A stretch of 64,000 bases of DNA from Apoderus coryli (GCA_911728435.2 OU452207.1:17013682-17077681); one strand, 5' to 3'; shown: positions 1 to 10,752, counted from the first letter of the stretch. The notes: a model not told the origin generated them from the letters alone. Translations and numbers: made by a program.

Positions 1-1219
1 CAAATTACCATTATTATTGTTAGCTTCATTATTTGTATTTAATGAAACTCTAGTGTCAGCATTTGGTTTACTTATATGCAGTAAAGTATTGTGCTTGTTT
101 TTGCAATTACGACAAGGACCTGAAGTACAGGCAGAACTGGAATGGCCAAGTCGTAAACAGTTTATACAAGCCTTTAGCTTCTTGATTTCCTAAAATCTTG
201 CATATACAGGCAAACTTTGAAATGTCTTGCAATAGTAAATAACGTATTCGTTAGATTTACAAAATATGCAAGTTTTGTTAATTGAGATATTTGCCTGTAT
301 TTTGTGTGATGCTCTATTGTTTGAGCTTGGATTTGGTTGTGTGTAATTTTTATTCTCAACTGATTCGAGGATTTGGCATCAATCAGTTAAAAAATCAATG
401 AATGATTGATTGATGGTGAAATTATGTTTTTTGTTTTAATTTACCATGCCTTTTTAGTATGTATATCAAGTTTAGATAGCAATAGATGTATCAGTAAAGT
501 ATTCCAAGTTTAAACGGGTTCCTTTAAGTTTTTTAAGGCACGAAAATGTTTCAGAAAATTATTCAGAAATGATCTCAAAGATATAAATGAATCTTTGTTA
601 ACATTGTGTAAGTCAAAAATATGCTTAACATGAGTTTTTATTATAAATTTTTTGTTTTCATAGCGCTCTTACAACAAATTCCAAGCTATCATACAATTTG
701 CATCATTAATTTCTAATAAATGTATAACGTGCGCAGCATCACCTTTAAGAGAAACTTGCAAACACTAAAATTTTTGAACGTTTGATAAATTTATATTATT
801 ATGTATTAATGAAGAAAAAGAGTCAAAAAATGACGACAATTTCTCGTAACACCCGTCGAATTCTGGCAAACTCAGTTGCACGTTACATATTTGATTATTT
901 GTAATAGTAGAAGTTTGTTGATTTCTAGATTTATAATTATCAATTATTTCGTTAGCCAAAGCAATACTCTCAAAATATTTATTTTCAAATGCAGATTGTT
1001 CATTATTATCGACTTCAGACAAGTCACAAACTTCTATTTCTGATTGAACTGTACTAAATTCATCAAGAACTGACTCAATTTTTTCAACTCTGGCTAAAAT
1101 TTGTGTAAATTTTGAATGATTCTTTTGAAAAAATGTTCAAATCTTGTCAACTGTGCTTTAAGTTGACCTCGTCGAGCAACTGATTTTCTTAAAATTTGCT
1201 CGTCTGAGTTAGATTCCAT
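1..1219 (-). pseudogene. BEL/Pao LTR retrotransposon gag region, decayed and cut by the window edge
   Basis: Read on the minus strand from an ATG at 1217-1219. The stretch 765-1022 contains a segment of the LPEFDG...FxDSFxxLIHxN...VQKF type, which is typical of the DUF1759 capsid-like region of BEL/Pao polyproteins. Further along, at about 175-80, lies a cysteine/histidine cluster (CINCLRLGH, then CRNCKNKHNTLLH), the zinc-binding segment that precedes the protease in this family. The frame is broken, for example in an A-rich stretch near 1130 and at several stops. Protease, reverse transcriptase and integrase would lie beyond position 1. Family assignment rests on motif recall only. Confidence 0.72.
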
Positions 1220-1610
1220 TTAATTATATATGCAAAATATCGTTTTTAATTACAAGTAGGTACGGCACTGACTTAATTATTATGCAAAAGAATATTATTA
1301 TAAATTAGTACAAATAGCAATACCTACTCCAATAACTATCGGCAGTAATTATATTACCAAATGTCATCGAATGTCACATTAATTAATAATTGTCAAATAA
1401 ATTCTTTCTGTCAAATTTATAATTTAAATAATGAATTTAGAAATGGACTGTATTTGTTGTTAAATTGTATGATAAATAAAACATAGGTTGAATACTATTT
1501 AAAGGTAGGTGTATTAGGAAATTAGGATATGGAAAGGACTCACGGCTTTTCCTGTTGTTGATTTGATTTGTTGGTTTGTTTCACCAAATATCCAGCTCGA
1601 TGGGACCAAA
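1220..1610 (-). other. Untranslated leader of the BEL/Pao element
   Basis: No coding potential seen. Directly next to the probable LTR, at about 1593-1610 on the minus strand, the sequence reads TTTGGTCCCATCGAGC, which resembles the conserved leader that follows the 5' LTR in many insect BEL/Pao elements. Confidence 0.4.
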
Positions 1611-1799
1611 TGTTGCGTTTGTGGTATTTATTGTTGATTTTAATAAATTCTCCACAAATAGACTGTTTTAAAATTAATTTAATTGCGAAAGTTGTATATT
1701 TTTGACATTCAAAAAATTACATACAAAATGTGTGTTTTAACAAATTTAACCAAACCAAAATTATTACTATATCAACGACCAAAAAATATTAATACAACA
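1611..1799 (-). repeat. Candidate 5' LTR of the BEL/Pao element (about 189 bp)
   Basis: On the plus strand the segment starts TGTTGCG and ends ATACAACA, giving the TG...CA ends with a short inverted repeat expected of an LTR. An AATAAATA polyadenylation-like signal lies near its minus-strand 3' side. The second LTR is outside the window, so the outer boundary is a guess, and 189 bp is short for this family. Confidence 0.35.
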
Positions 1800-1832
1800 T
1801 TGCCAATGTTAAAATAAAGTAATAACTAAAAA

Positions 1833-2456
1833 GTGCATCAAGACGGCATATTGCTAGAAAACAATAAACGATATTTATTAAATACTACTTATGTTATTAA
1901 TAACAACTATATAATACAATGTGGAATAAGCGTTGCTAGATATTTTGAACCAGCAGTCAAATTAACACATAGATATAACGACAATATTAATATTCCATTT
2001 AATGTGAGTGAATGGACTGTTTTTATATGTTATATAAAACAACTATTAAGGGAGTACTTTTATGGAGAATATGATTGTATTGGACTTAATACCAATAGTA
2101 AGTGATGAAGATATTAAAATACTTAAATCGTTTAATGGATTGGAACGTGAATTGAAGATCACAAATAGTTTGTTGCACACTCTATATCTAACAGCATTCG
2201 CATTAGAAGACATAATTTGTTAAATGGACTAGTTAAGAGTAAAATAGAAATGTTGTATAAAATAAATTTTTACACATTTTATAATGCGTTTTTAAATACA
2301 ATTAAAGACATTCAAATACAAGCACCAACACTAAATTTTGATAATATTGTTAATAGTTTGATGGCTGACTCAATCTCAGGTAATGGGGAACTATGTATTC
2401 GAGAATGTTTGTATTATTATAAACAAAAAATGATATGTGATTATAATATTTTGTAA
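1833..2456 (+). pseudogene. Unrecognised protein-coding remnant in two frames
   Basis: Two plus-strand frames, about 1833-2105 and 2217-2456, are joined by a stretch at 2106-2216 that is also mostly open in another frame, so this looks like one gene with frameshifts. The product is rich in N, I, Y and L, with no signal peptide, zinc motif or catalytic motif that I can recognise. It lies between the BEL/Pao LTR and the polymerase pseudogene and may belong to the same decayed DNA element as the latter. The function is unknown. Confidence 0.3.
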
Positions 2457-2670
2457 TAAATTATTTTTTCGAAATTTGTTGTTTTATTTTATATATGATG
2501 AAAAATAAAAAAAACAAACATATTAATAATTCTTTTATGAACTAGGAATATACATATGAACATAAAAATTACTATGTGTATACAATTAGCTAAATTTAGA
2601 AAAATTATTAAACATAGAAGCTACTTATCTATTTATAAAGCAATGTTAGAAAAATATTAAACATGGAAGC

Positions 2671-4177
2671 TTATTTGTTAACTCCCAAAGGTAGCGTGTC
2701 ATGTGAGTCAGTTAGTAAATGTCTTTTATTGTCAAATGGACTTAAACATAATTTTTGTTGCTCTATACTAAAAACTTGATTTCTAAATGAAGCAATATTT
2801 CTTTGTTTTTCACATTTTTCCTTTTTCTCATTTAGACAAGATAAATAATCCTTAAAGGTGATTTTGTTTTTTACAACATTTTTTTTAACGCCCTTGGATT
2901 TTGTATTGCAAATTAACTCATTGTTCTGGAGAACGCAGAAAGAATACATTTTAGCTCTTAACCCAACAAACTAAATCATAATTTGGCCATTGTTTTCATC
3001 TTTCATTAATCCTATTATTTTTTTGTTAACAAGTGGAATATTATAAGCGTTTGGTGAAGGATAGTGTCAAATTTTTGTATGTCTTGTAAAATTACTTGAT
3101 TGTAATCATCACATGTTACTTCATAAAATAAACTATCCGTGTCAGTATATAACAATTTACATTCAGAAATATCAAATTTTTGCTAACATATAACCATAAT
3201 GAAAATCATATACACATATTTTAGAGAGTTCTAAGATTGCCATGCCAACATATAAAGGTTTATTAAATTCCAGCTGTATTTTTAGCATTTCAACAGCAAT
3301 CAGATTTTCATGGAATATGGTACAACTATGAAAATTTGCAGCTGCAATGTAATTTCCCGCTCCGTACCTCCACTCCCATTTTGTGAGCAAATGAACGTTT
3401 TTATGCTTTCTAATATTTTCCATCGTTTTTCCGAATATACTGTTGACAAACAATTTGAACAGCTGTTTAGCAAAAGCCGTTCTGGCCTCAGTACGCAGCT
3501 TCTTATTTATTTCAATATAAGGCTTCAACCAAGCCGCCTGTTTAAATTCCAACACTCTGTGTATGTTTTTTAATACTAAACCGTTAGCCACAGCTTGTTT
3601 TAGATTCCTATAGTGAATTACATATCGAGTTTTAGTGTATAATGTTGTCATTAATTTGGGTAATTTTGATTCTGGTGGTAATAGGTATTCAGCACAGAAA
3701 GGAAAATCATTATGTTTATCGTGTAGTGCTTCTGGATACTCGAGGTCAACCTCTACCATATATCCAGTAGGAGAATTATCAGAAATTGCAGTAACATCAA
3801 TATTTGTGTCTACCCATTTGAATTCACCATATGGTAAAATGTCAGTTTTTAAATACAAGTTAGAATATCCACCCAAATTTTTTATTTTAAATTCATCCCA
3901 AACAGCGTGTGCATGTATATATTTTTCTTCACTAATATCACAATCGTTTAATTTATCATAAAATTTATCTATTGTTGGTAATACCGTTTCGTCTATCCAT
4001 GGAGTCTATATAATCATAGGGAAACACCCCTTTTTTAGGTAGTAAATAAAATTGTTTATCTAACAAATTTGAAAATTCTTTCTTTAAATTCATAAATTTA
4101 TCATGATCTAGAGTTGAGGAAAGCTCATCTAAAGATGCTGGTAAAAACGTAAATGCATCTATAAACCTAAATTTCAT
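2671..4177 (-). pseudogene. Type-B DNA polymerase catalytic region, Polinton/adintovirus-like, broken
   Basis: Protein-primed type-B DNA polymerases copy the DNA of Polintons and related viruses. Reading 4177 to 2671 on the minus strand gives the expected order: a DAFTFLPASLDEL-type segment (about 4160-4120), a VDLEYPEALHD segment resembling polymerase motif A (about 3760), KLFVNSIFGKTMEN resembling motif B (about 3420), then YTDTDSL at about 3150, the catalytic Asp-Thr-Asp-Ser motif C, and a conserved C-terminal tail (2671-2949). Stops and frameshifts at about 2950-3170 and 3877-3964 split it, so it cannot make a working enzyme. It is a genomic fossil of a mobile or viral DNA element. Whether it derives from a Polinton or an adintovirus cannot be told without capsid genes. 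Confidence 0.75.
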
Positions 4178-4319
4178 ATTATTACTTTTGCTAAATTTTG
4201 TAAAAGAAATATATCTCTCTTTATTAACTGGTAATACTACAATTTTTCGACTACTTGCAGCAAGTTTTTCAATAATTAATTTTAAATCATAGCTTCCCCC
4301 ATTATGATATACTATATTC

Positions 4320-5021
4320 CTATATGAATTGCTTTTTATAATTTAAATTGCAGGCCTGATGAGCATATCCACGAAACTGCCCAGTAAAATGATCATGATT
4401 ATGAACAACAATATCTTTGTCATTGAATTGAATTTCACAAATATGACATTGCTTGGCACTTGTTTTTGTAGCATTTTCAACCATAGGTACAATATTTTTA
4501 AATAATGAATTAATAAATTCAGGCATTAATTCCAATTCATTCGCAAACCATTCTATACAATCCAAACCTGTATATGATTTATAATAAGATAATGTCATCA
4601 TATGCACATTTTAAATAAAATTCAATGCTGTAAGCAATATGTTTCTGATATCGTTGAGTCTTTCCACGAAATGTCGAATCTTTATATATATTATAAATGG
4701 AGCTTTTTGTTTAAAGATATAATTTTTAAATTTAACAATTGGGTCTTTTGGAAAAGAAATCTTGTAAAAGTTTGATTTTTTGCAATCGATTATGTGTGCT
4801 TGCAGTTTTGCATTATTATTAAAGTAACAAGGGCACCGTTCACATGCGAATTTTTTATTTTTATGCTTACTAAGTTCAGAACTAATAAGGTCTTCAAAGA
4901 TTCTTTATCCAAACATAATGATATTGTGTCTCAGTATGATCAGTTTCTTGTTCATTAATACTATCATTTCTTTCTCTAGGAAAATATTTATTTTGTATTA
5001 TTAATAAATTAACATGTTTGA
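4320..5021 (-). pseudogene. Zinc-finger and endonuclease VII-like segment upstream of the polymerase
   Basis: Minus-strand 4607-4320 encodes a CHIC...HNHDHFTGQFRGYAHQACN arrangement. This is the treble-clef pattern of recombination endonuclease VII-like domains, often fused in front of Polinton-like DNA polymerases. Further upstream, about 4850-4790, a CERCPCYF...H...C cluster looks like a C2H2/C2HC finger. The stretch between is broken by stops. In this family the domains are part of one long polyprotein with the polymerase that follows; here it is only a fragment. Confidence 0.6.
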
Positions 5022-5591
5022 TCAATTTATTTTATAAACAGGTACTGTTGTAAAAGAGCCTCTATTATCTACCTTTAAACCATATACGTTAACCGAGATC
5101 ATATTTAATTTTTCAAATTTCGAAATGTCTTTTATTTTAACTGGAAATTCGATATTGGTGAAATCTAGTTTAGAAGAATAATGAGGATAGGAAGAGACAC
5201 GATTGGCATTTGTTTTTACTTCAAATAAATAGGCCATAATACACCATGCGAAACAGTGACTATCATTGTTTTTAATATTAACACAAGCCTTTTTGTTTGC
5301 AATACTGTCAGGTAGCCTAACAACAGTAGAATTCCCTGGTCTCATAATAAATTCATTAATATTTATTCCTAAAAACGCAATTTTATGTAATGACCAACCA
5401 CTGTCCTTTGTTTGAAACTCCTCGCACTTATTTAAAATTTTATCAGTGCAATTTTCTTTAAACCAATTTTGAATATTTGTTCCGCTGTCAATGATTTCGT
5501 TCTTAGTATGAAAATATTTAAAATCCAAGACATCTTCAGCTGTGGATTTTTTAATAAATTCCCCACAAAATCTTGTATTTACGTTTATCAT
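5022..5591 (-). pseudogene. Conserved N-terminal part of the polymerase polyprotein
   Basis: An open minus-strand frame of 189 codons. It contains KKACVNIKNNDSHCFAWCI and, about 50 residues later, FPVKIKDISKFEKLN, a pairing I associate with the region before the endonuclease/polymerase part of insect Polinton-like polyproteins. The first codon (5589-5591) is probably not the true start, because a further fragment of the same protein lies upstream at 5748-6056. Two perfect hairpins (5613-5690) lie in the gap between the two pieces. Confidence 0.55.
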
Positions 5592-5612
5592 TTTATGTTG
5601 TTTTAAAAAGGT

Positions 5613-5690
5613 CGCTACTACATTTTTAACTACACGAGTGTGTAGTTAAAAATGTAGTAGCGTTTTTCCCTTTTACTCAAAAGGGAAAAA
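5613..5690. repeat. Two adjacent perfect hairpins
   Basis: The first has 23-bp arms (5613-5635 and 5640-5662) around the 4-base loop GAGT. The second follows at once, with 12-bp arms (5663-5674 and 5679-5690) around ACTC. Both are perfect. They fall in the broken gap of the polymerase pseudogene and resemble a small palindromic insertion. Confidence 0.85.
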
Positions 5691-5747
5691 TGCATAATTC
5701 AAAAATTTTAATATATCTTTATGTTTTAAATTTATAATTACACCATA

Positions 5748-6056
5748 TCATATACGGCTATTAAATGCAGATTGTACATGTTCCCATCTAATTTTATCAC
5801 TTCTTTTATCTTCTAAACCTGCTCCTCGTTTACTTGATAGCAATAAAACTAAACGTTTAAAATGTTGAATACTACTTTGTAATTTATTTCTAAGACCTAT
5901 ATTAAAATCAGTTTGTTGTAATTCTCGCAATTGCTTTGAACACAATTTAATAAAGAATTTAGCATGATTTTCCCATTTTAGTTTTGTGTTTTCATTTTCA
6001 TTTAGTAATTTTGGTAACATGTTATCAAAACATTTTTGTTTGCTTACTGTTGTCAC
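5748..6056 (-). pseudogene. N-terminal fragment of the polymerase polyprotein
   Basis: A 102-codon minus-strand frame with a helical, Lys-rich start, ending in RGAGLEDKRSDKIRWEHVQS. I recognise this as a segment that often begins the long reading frame ahead of Polinton-like polymerases in insects. It has no catalytic motif. It stops just before the paired hairpins at 5613-5690, so the protein is interrupted. The function of this segment is not known to me. Confidence 0.45.
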
Positions 6057-7184
6057 AAATGAGAAAAAGATTAGTATAAGAATATGGATTTAATAAGAAC
6101 GGTGCCTTCACCTAGTCCCAATTTGAGAGTTAGAAAATAAGGGTAGAGCCTCCCTTATGTCTTTTAGTATTTGAAGATTCAGGTAAGCGTGCTCTACTGA
6201 GTTAAATCTTTATATAGAGTTTATTTAAGTTATGTTCTCTTGGTTATAATTTAGTTGCTCGCTTGGCTTGTTGAGCTACTCGAGAATCGCCCACTTACAT
6301 CACGCTCACGAAAAATGATCTTATTGATTCTCCCTCGTAAACGAGTGACGGTCTGTATTTGAGCAGCGTCTCTCAGTTAATAGCTACTTGATTAAATTGA
6401 AAGAAACTATATTAAAAATAAAAGGAAACTCAAATATATTTTACTAACTATTATTTATTAAATCAACTATTTAAAATATAAGAAAATCAATTTAATGAGA
6501 AAGGACAAGTTTCAAAATAAATTCATCAAAATTACAATATATAAAAATTGGTACTTACATTTCAAACATCATCCTCGACACAGCTGATCTTTTTTTTTTA
6601 GTTTAAAAAGAAACGTTCAGAATTATAATAATTATACTAGTACTATAAACTCGCGTTGATAAACCGTAAAACTTTAAGACACGACTCAAGAACCCCAAAA
6701 AAGAGAGTTTTGTGGTTAGAGAACCTGGCGGAGCATTCGGACACATATGTGCTCCAACGCGGGGAGACTTCATGGTCCGAGCCGCCAAGTCTCCAACCAC
6801 TCTCTTCAAACTTTACTACACAGAAGTGCAAATCAAAATTCCCTGTATCTTCCTGTTACAACAATATTTATAACTTTACTTTTTACCACTCTTACGAATA
6901 TAGACCAATCAAATTGTCTACTGCTAGCGTCGTACCGCTTGTTTGAAAAAATGTCCCTCAGCTAATTTTGTCTAGTAGATACAATACCGATGTTAGAGTC
7001 ATGAACTTGTATAAACTTTGATGAACTTTTTAATAATTATTAATCAGCATAAAATAGCTAGTTCGACCGGATGCAACATTTTTATTACAATATACCGGGT
7101 GTGACACTATTTTCAAAAATTGCTTCCATGTTTAATAATAACGAAATTTAATAATTCTATATAACTACTTTTGTAATAATTATA
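6057..7184. other. Non-coding stretch
   Basis: No convincing gene. Short open frames at 6603-6965 overlap on both strands and show no motif. A TACCGGGTGTGAC motif at about 7097 resembles the ends of common insect MITEs, but no partner was found. Confidence 0.5.
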
Positions 7185-7568
7185 CTATGCTATTGTTGCT
7201 AATCCACTGTAAAAAAATAAAAAAATCGAAATTAGTTTTTGTTTATAAAATTGAACAAAATTCAAAATACCTTCAATAATTTCGAATGTTGATGCAGTTT
7301 GAGGCATGCCAATATCTTTTTCCCCTTTATAGATATTTTTGTATCTTCCTGTACTAAACTGACTTATATTTTCGATTAATATAGGCGTCATTTGCTTTGG
7401 CAGAAACACGTTGATTCCCTCTTCTAATGTAACTAATATTGAATCCCCAAATCTTGTTTTTTTTAAAGCTGCGTTTGTAATCGTATAGGGTTTATTTAAC
7501 TCCAACTCATGTAATTTAGCGGCTTTAGGGAATTCAACCAATGCATGATTAATATTTTTTAAGTCCAT
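7185..7568 (-). CDS. Small unrecognised protein, possibly from the same decayed DNA element
   Basis: A 127-codon minus-strand frame. The first 95 residues have alternating hydrophobic strands (LNKPYTITNAALKKTRFGDS, then VFLPKQM) that could form a small beta-barrel such as an OB fold. This is inferred from pattern only. The C-terminus is a hydrophobic stretch that may be read-through into non-coding DNA after about residue 100, so the true end could be earlier. Its ATG (7566-7568) lies back to back with the plus-strand frame at 7567. It may be a short companion frame of the polymerase-bearing element. Function unknown. Confidence 0.35.
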   Translation of the reverse strand: MDLKNINHALVEFPKAAKLHELELNKPYTITNAALKKTRFGDSILVTLEEGINVFLPKQMTPILIENISQFSTGRYKNIYKGEKDIGMPQTASTFEIIEGILNFVQFYKQKLISIFLFFYSGLATIA

Positions 7569-7976
7569 GATTCTAAAACATATTTTAGAATCATTCGATG
7601 GGGTGCAGATATCTCATTATATTTTTAAACCGCCTTATGCAATGGAACGTTTACCTCCACCAGCTCAACGGCAGAATATGTGGTTAATGCAGAACCACCA
7701 TTGCATAGCTTGGAATGCCGGACATACTGAGGTACATTACTTTGAAAATATTATCAAAAATTTGATACATAAGTATGATGATATTTATGTCAAAGGACAT
7801 GAAAAATTTTATATTATAAGGAATTTATTAACAAGCCTATTGTTGAGATCGAGGAACAACCAGCAATGTCTTTTGCAAAACCTAAGTGTGCCAATCACAC
7901 TAAAGACTTATGTATGTGTGCATTATCAAATGTATATTATTTGTATGAAAATTATGTAATGTCTATCAATAAATAA
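7567..7976 (+). pseudogene. Repeated protein fragment, copy A
   Basis: Contains FKPPYAMERLPPP, then WNAGHTEVHYFENIIKN and IYVKGHEK. The combination FKPP...W...IYVKGxEK...CAL.NV is familiar from uncharacterised insect proteins near Polinton-like genes. After IYVKGHEK a frameshift (about 7806-7830) moves the rest into another frame, where the continuation up to the CAL-NV stretch is still recognisable until 7976. This copy has the longest N-terminal part of the three. Function unknown. Confidence 0.5.
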
Positions 7977-8089
7977 ACATTTTATTATAAGCTAGAAAAT
8001 AATAATTTATATAAATTTCTACACAAAGAACATGCTTTGAGAGATTTCTCATTTTTATTTTTAAATCAATTGACGAGTATTATAGTACT

Positions 8090-8499
8090 CAAAAGTCACT
8101 TGTACTTGATGTGCAAGGCTTTCGTTTCGAAAACAAGGGTTTTCTACCCATAGAACTTCTTGCTGCATTCGATGGGGAATGGAAAGCTCAACCTCAGAAT
8201 ATATGATTAATGGTAACCATCATTGCATACCTTGGAATGCCGGACATACTGAGGTACATTACTTTGAAAATATTATCAAAAATTTGATACATAAGTATGA
8301 TGATATTTATGTCAAAGGACATGAAAAATATTTGTATTTTAAGGAATTTATTAACAAGCCTATTGTTGAGATCGAGGAACAACCAGCAATGTCTTTTGCA
8401 AAACCTAAGTGTGCCAATCACACTAAAGACTTATGTATGTGTGCATTATCAAATGTATATTATTTGTATGAAAATTATGTAATGTCTATCAATAAATAA
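8090..8499 (+). pseudogene. Repeated protein fragment, copy B
   Basis: The second copy of the segment, offset about 522-523 bp from copies A and C. Upstream (about 8098-8205) an open stretch reads LDVQGFRFENKGFLPIELL and then ends in a TGA inside the tryptophan region, so the protein is split from what follows. From 8179 another frame runs through HHCIPWNAGHTEVHYFEN to CALSNVYYLYENYV and stops at 8499. It keeps the C-terminal part in frame, unlike copy A. Confidence 0.5.
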
Positions 8500-8612
8500 A
8501 CATTTTATTATAAGCTAGAAAATAATAATTTATATAAATTTCTACACAAAGAACATGCTTTGAGAGATTTCTCATTTTTATTTTTAAATCAATTGACGAG
8601 TATTATAGTACT

Positions 8613-9001
8613 CAAAAGTCACTTGTACTTGATGTGCAAGGCTTTCGTTTAGAAAACAAGGGTTTTCTACCCATAGAACTTCTTGCTGCATTCGATGGGG
8701 AATGGAAGGCTCAACCTCAGAATATATGGTTAATGGTAACCATCATTGTATACCTTGGAATGCTGGATATACTGAGGTACATTACTTTGAAAATATTATC
8801 AAAAATTTGATACATAAGTATGATGATATTTATGTCAAAGGACATGAAAAATGTTTGTATTTTAAGGAATTTATTAACAAGCCTATTGTTGAGATAGAGG
8901 AACAACCAGCAATGTCTTTTGCAAAACCTAAGTGTGCCAATCACACTAAAGACTTATGTATGTGTGCATTATCAAATGTAAAAAAAAATATCAAAATTTG
9001 A
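8613..9001 (+). pseudogene. Repeated protein fragment, copy C
   Basis: The third copy, nearly identical to copy B up to CALSNV, where it runs into an A-rich stretch and unrelated sequence. The leading segment (VQGF...) is again cut off from the body. A more decayed partial fourth copy follows at about 8988-9175, where the KFD/YDD...GHEKCLYFK region is still visible with many changes. Confidence 0.5.
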
Positions 9002-9175
9002 TAAATAAGTACGATGATGTCAAGGGGGCATGAAAAATGTTTATATTTTAAGAAATTTATTAACAAGCATATTGTTTATAAGTGTTTCAATCATAGTAAA
9101 CATGTGTGCGTGCATTACCATTGTACATTATTAAAGTATCATGAAAAAATGTTTATATTTTAAGAAATGTATTAA

Positions 9176-10034
9176 TTAATTTGAGATTATTATTATTATT
9201 TTCTACTAATATTATGTTACACTGTGTAAAAGAATTGTTTTTGATCGCATCACATGTAGATACTTTTACATGTCAAAAGCATGTTTTTTTTTGTGAAATA
9301 AATAATGATTAATTCTAATTAATATTTATTTTTATTTTTATATACACAATAATACAACTATACATCTTCATTTTCTGTACTGCTATTATTTTCTGGAATT
9401 AAATCATTTAATTGTTATTGCATGATGATATCTGTTGGTAGATATTGTATTGCAATAACTAGATATCGCGCTAATCCAAGATTGATCATTTCCATACAAA
9501 AATTATCCAATGTAGTGTGACCATCCATGAATTTGCAACAAACTTCACAACCTAAACTTGTCAGCTTCTAAAAATACATTTGTTACAGCGGTAGGATCAA
9601 AACATATATGCTGATCGTAATTTGCTGCATGTATTCTATCGAACTCTAGATCATGTAATTTAGCCGCTATACGACTCACAGCAGATGGCAAATCAACAAC
9701 TTGCGGCCATCGGTCAGATGAATACGCCATCCACATTATAAAATTTATTTTATGTAATTTAAGTTTTCTTAGTAACTGACTATTTGATACAAAATGTAGA
9801 ACGTTTTATATGATCATTTTGTATAATACATGGAGAGGGGAATAGATATAGTCTATCCTACTTGTTTTATTACCTTCTTTCTTGTTACAAATGTTTGAGG
9901 TTCTTGACATTGCATACAAATGCCTACAACGTATACCAAACCCGTCTTATTATCTTCATTCTTGTTACAAATACATAAAAAATGTTCGAGGTTCATGACA
10001 TTGTATAGAAAAACTTGTTTAACCTTCATGTCTA
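9176..10034. other. Non-coding stretch before the U6 array, with a short direct repeat
   Basis: A minus-strand frame at 9545-9736 (63 codons) has no recognisable motif. At 9870-10040 a segment around CTTGTTACAAAT...GAGGTTC.TGACATTG occurs twice, 80 bp apart (9881 and 9961), immediately before the first U6 promoter. No other structure seen. Confidence 0.5.
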
Positions 10035-10051
10035 CAACGCTAGTAATAGCT

Positions 10052-10073
10052 ATGCAAATTATTGTACATATAC
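10052..10073 (+). promoter_or_regulatory. U6 promoter core (representative unit)
   Basis: ATGCAAAT occupies -44 to -37 and a TATA-like ATATAC occupies -28 to -23 relative to U6 +1. The same two blocks recur at the same distances in every unit examined. The region from -65 to -37 is the expected position of the insect snRNA proximal sequence element (PSEA), and a TATA box near -25 is what selects RNA polymerase III. Assigning the upstream block as PSEA is inference from position and conservation. Confidence 0.65.
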
Positions 10074-10095
10074 GTTATTGGAAAACCAAATAAAT

Positions 10096-10112
10096 GTACT
10101 CGCTTCGGCGGT

Positions 10113-10152
<40 letters not shown>

Positions 10153-10202
10153 GGCCCCTGCGCAAGGATGACACGCAAAATCGTGAAGCGTTCCACATTT
10201 TT
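10096..10202 (+). ncRNA. U6: U6 snRNA, copy 1
   Basis: U6 is the catalytic snRNA of the spliceosome, transcribed by RNA polymerase III. The sequence matches insect U6: 5' stem-loop with a UUCG tetraloop (nt 1-19), ACAGAGA box (nt 41-47), AGC triad, internal stem-loop with a GCGCA loop (nt 65-69), and a T-run of six ending at 10203. Numbering for all copies below is from the first G. Nt 66 is C. Confidence 0.97.
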
Positions 10203-10485
10203 TCGTAAAATTATTGAAGATAGAATGATACTTCGATTACATTTTGTACTAAATTAAATTACATTTTATTTTTAAAATCCACTGCATTCTTTTGTGTTGT
10301 AGTGAAAATAATATAACAATTATTGGTAGATTCACATCTAACAGAATATTCTTGAAACAAGAATTTATAACTATTAATACCTTCGAATGTAGTAGCATAA
10401 CTGTAATAGATGGCGCCACTTATATAACGCTAGTAATAGCTATGCAAATTATTGTACATATACGTTATTGGAAAATCAAATAAAT

Positions 10486-10522
10486 GTACTCGCTTCGGCA
10501 GTACATATACTAAAATTGGAAC
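10486..10522 (+). pseudogene. U6: U6 snRNA 5' part (nt 1-37), interrupted by E1
   Basis: U6 runs to GGAAC (nt 37) and switches to the E1 5' end. This copy has A at nt 15 where most copies have G. A missing middle and distant 3' part (20501-20574) mean it cannot give U6 RNA. Confidence 0.95.
10512..10522 (+). repeat. E1 target-site duplication, left
   Basis: AAAATTGGAAC (U6 nt 27-37), repeated at 15524-15534 directly after E1. Confidence 0.9.
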
Positions 10523-10710
10523 CATTCACGTTCAGGCAGCTGAACGGTACGTTTCTCTGTTTGTAGTTGCGATATCTATAATCGGTACTACTGATAAAAC
10601 GTATATTTTATCTACTTAGATTGTATATTCAATTGGAATTTTTAAAATATTAATTTTAATAGAATAAATTATTGTGGAATTATACTAATATCCCAAATTA
10701 TTAGTGTTTG

Positions 10711-10740
10711 CCCTGTGCCCGGACTGAGTAGGGTACAGGG
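10711..10740 (+). promoter_or_regulatory. E1 5'UTR hairpin before ORF1
   Basis: CCCTGTGCCC pairs with GGGTACAGGG (10731-10740) across a 10-base loop, ending 12 bases before the ORF1 ATG. E4 has the matching hairpin at the same place. A role in translation or RNA packaging is only inference. Confidence 0.6.
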
Positions 10741-10752
10741 ACATTCACTGAA

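Larger units (their letters stand above)
7655..9175 (+). repeat. Tandem duplication, period about 523 bp
   Basis: Three full units plus a decayed partial one. The offsets are clear from identical landmarks, for example the start-region bases at 8179 and 8702 (523 apart). The intervening AT-rich spacer with an ATTATAGTACTC landmark is duplicated too, so whole genomic segments were copied and not just the gene. Confidence 0.85.
10035..10522 (+). repeat. U6 snRNA tandem array, left block
   Basis: One complete U6 unit and the 5' part of a second, 390 bp apart. These units are the most diverged of the array (for example GTTATTGG in place of GTGATTGG before +1), as expected at the edge of a tandem array where homogenisation is weaker. 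The array is then interrupted by E1 and E2 and resumes at 20501. Confidence 0.95.

Noticed and set aside
6603..6965. Overlapping short frames on both strands
   Set aside because: No motif, several mutually exclusive frames and no neighbour support.
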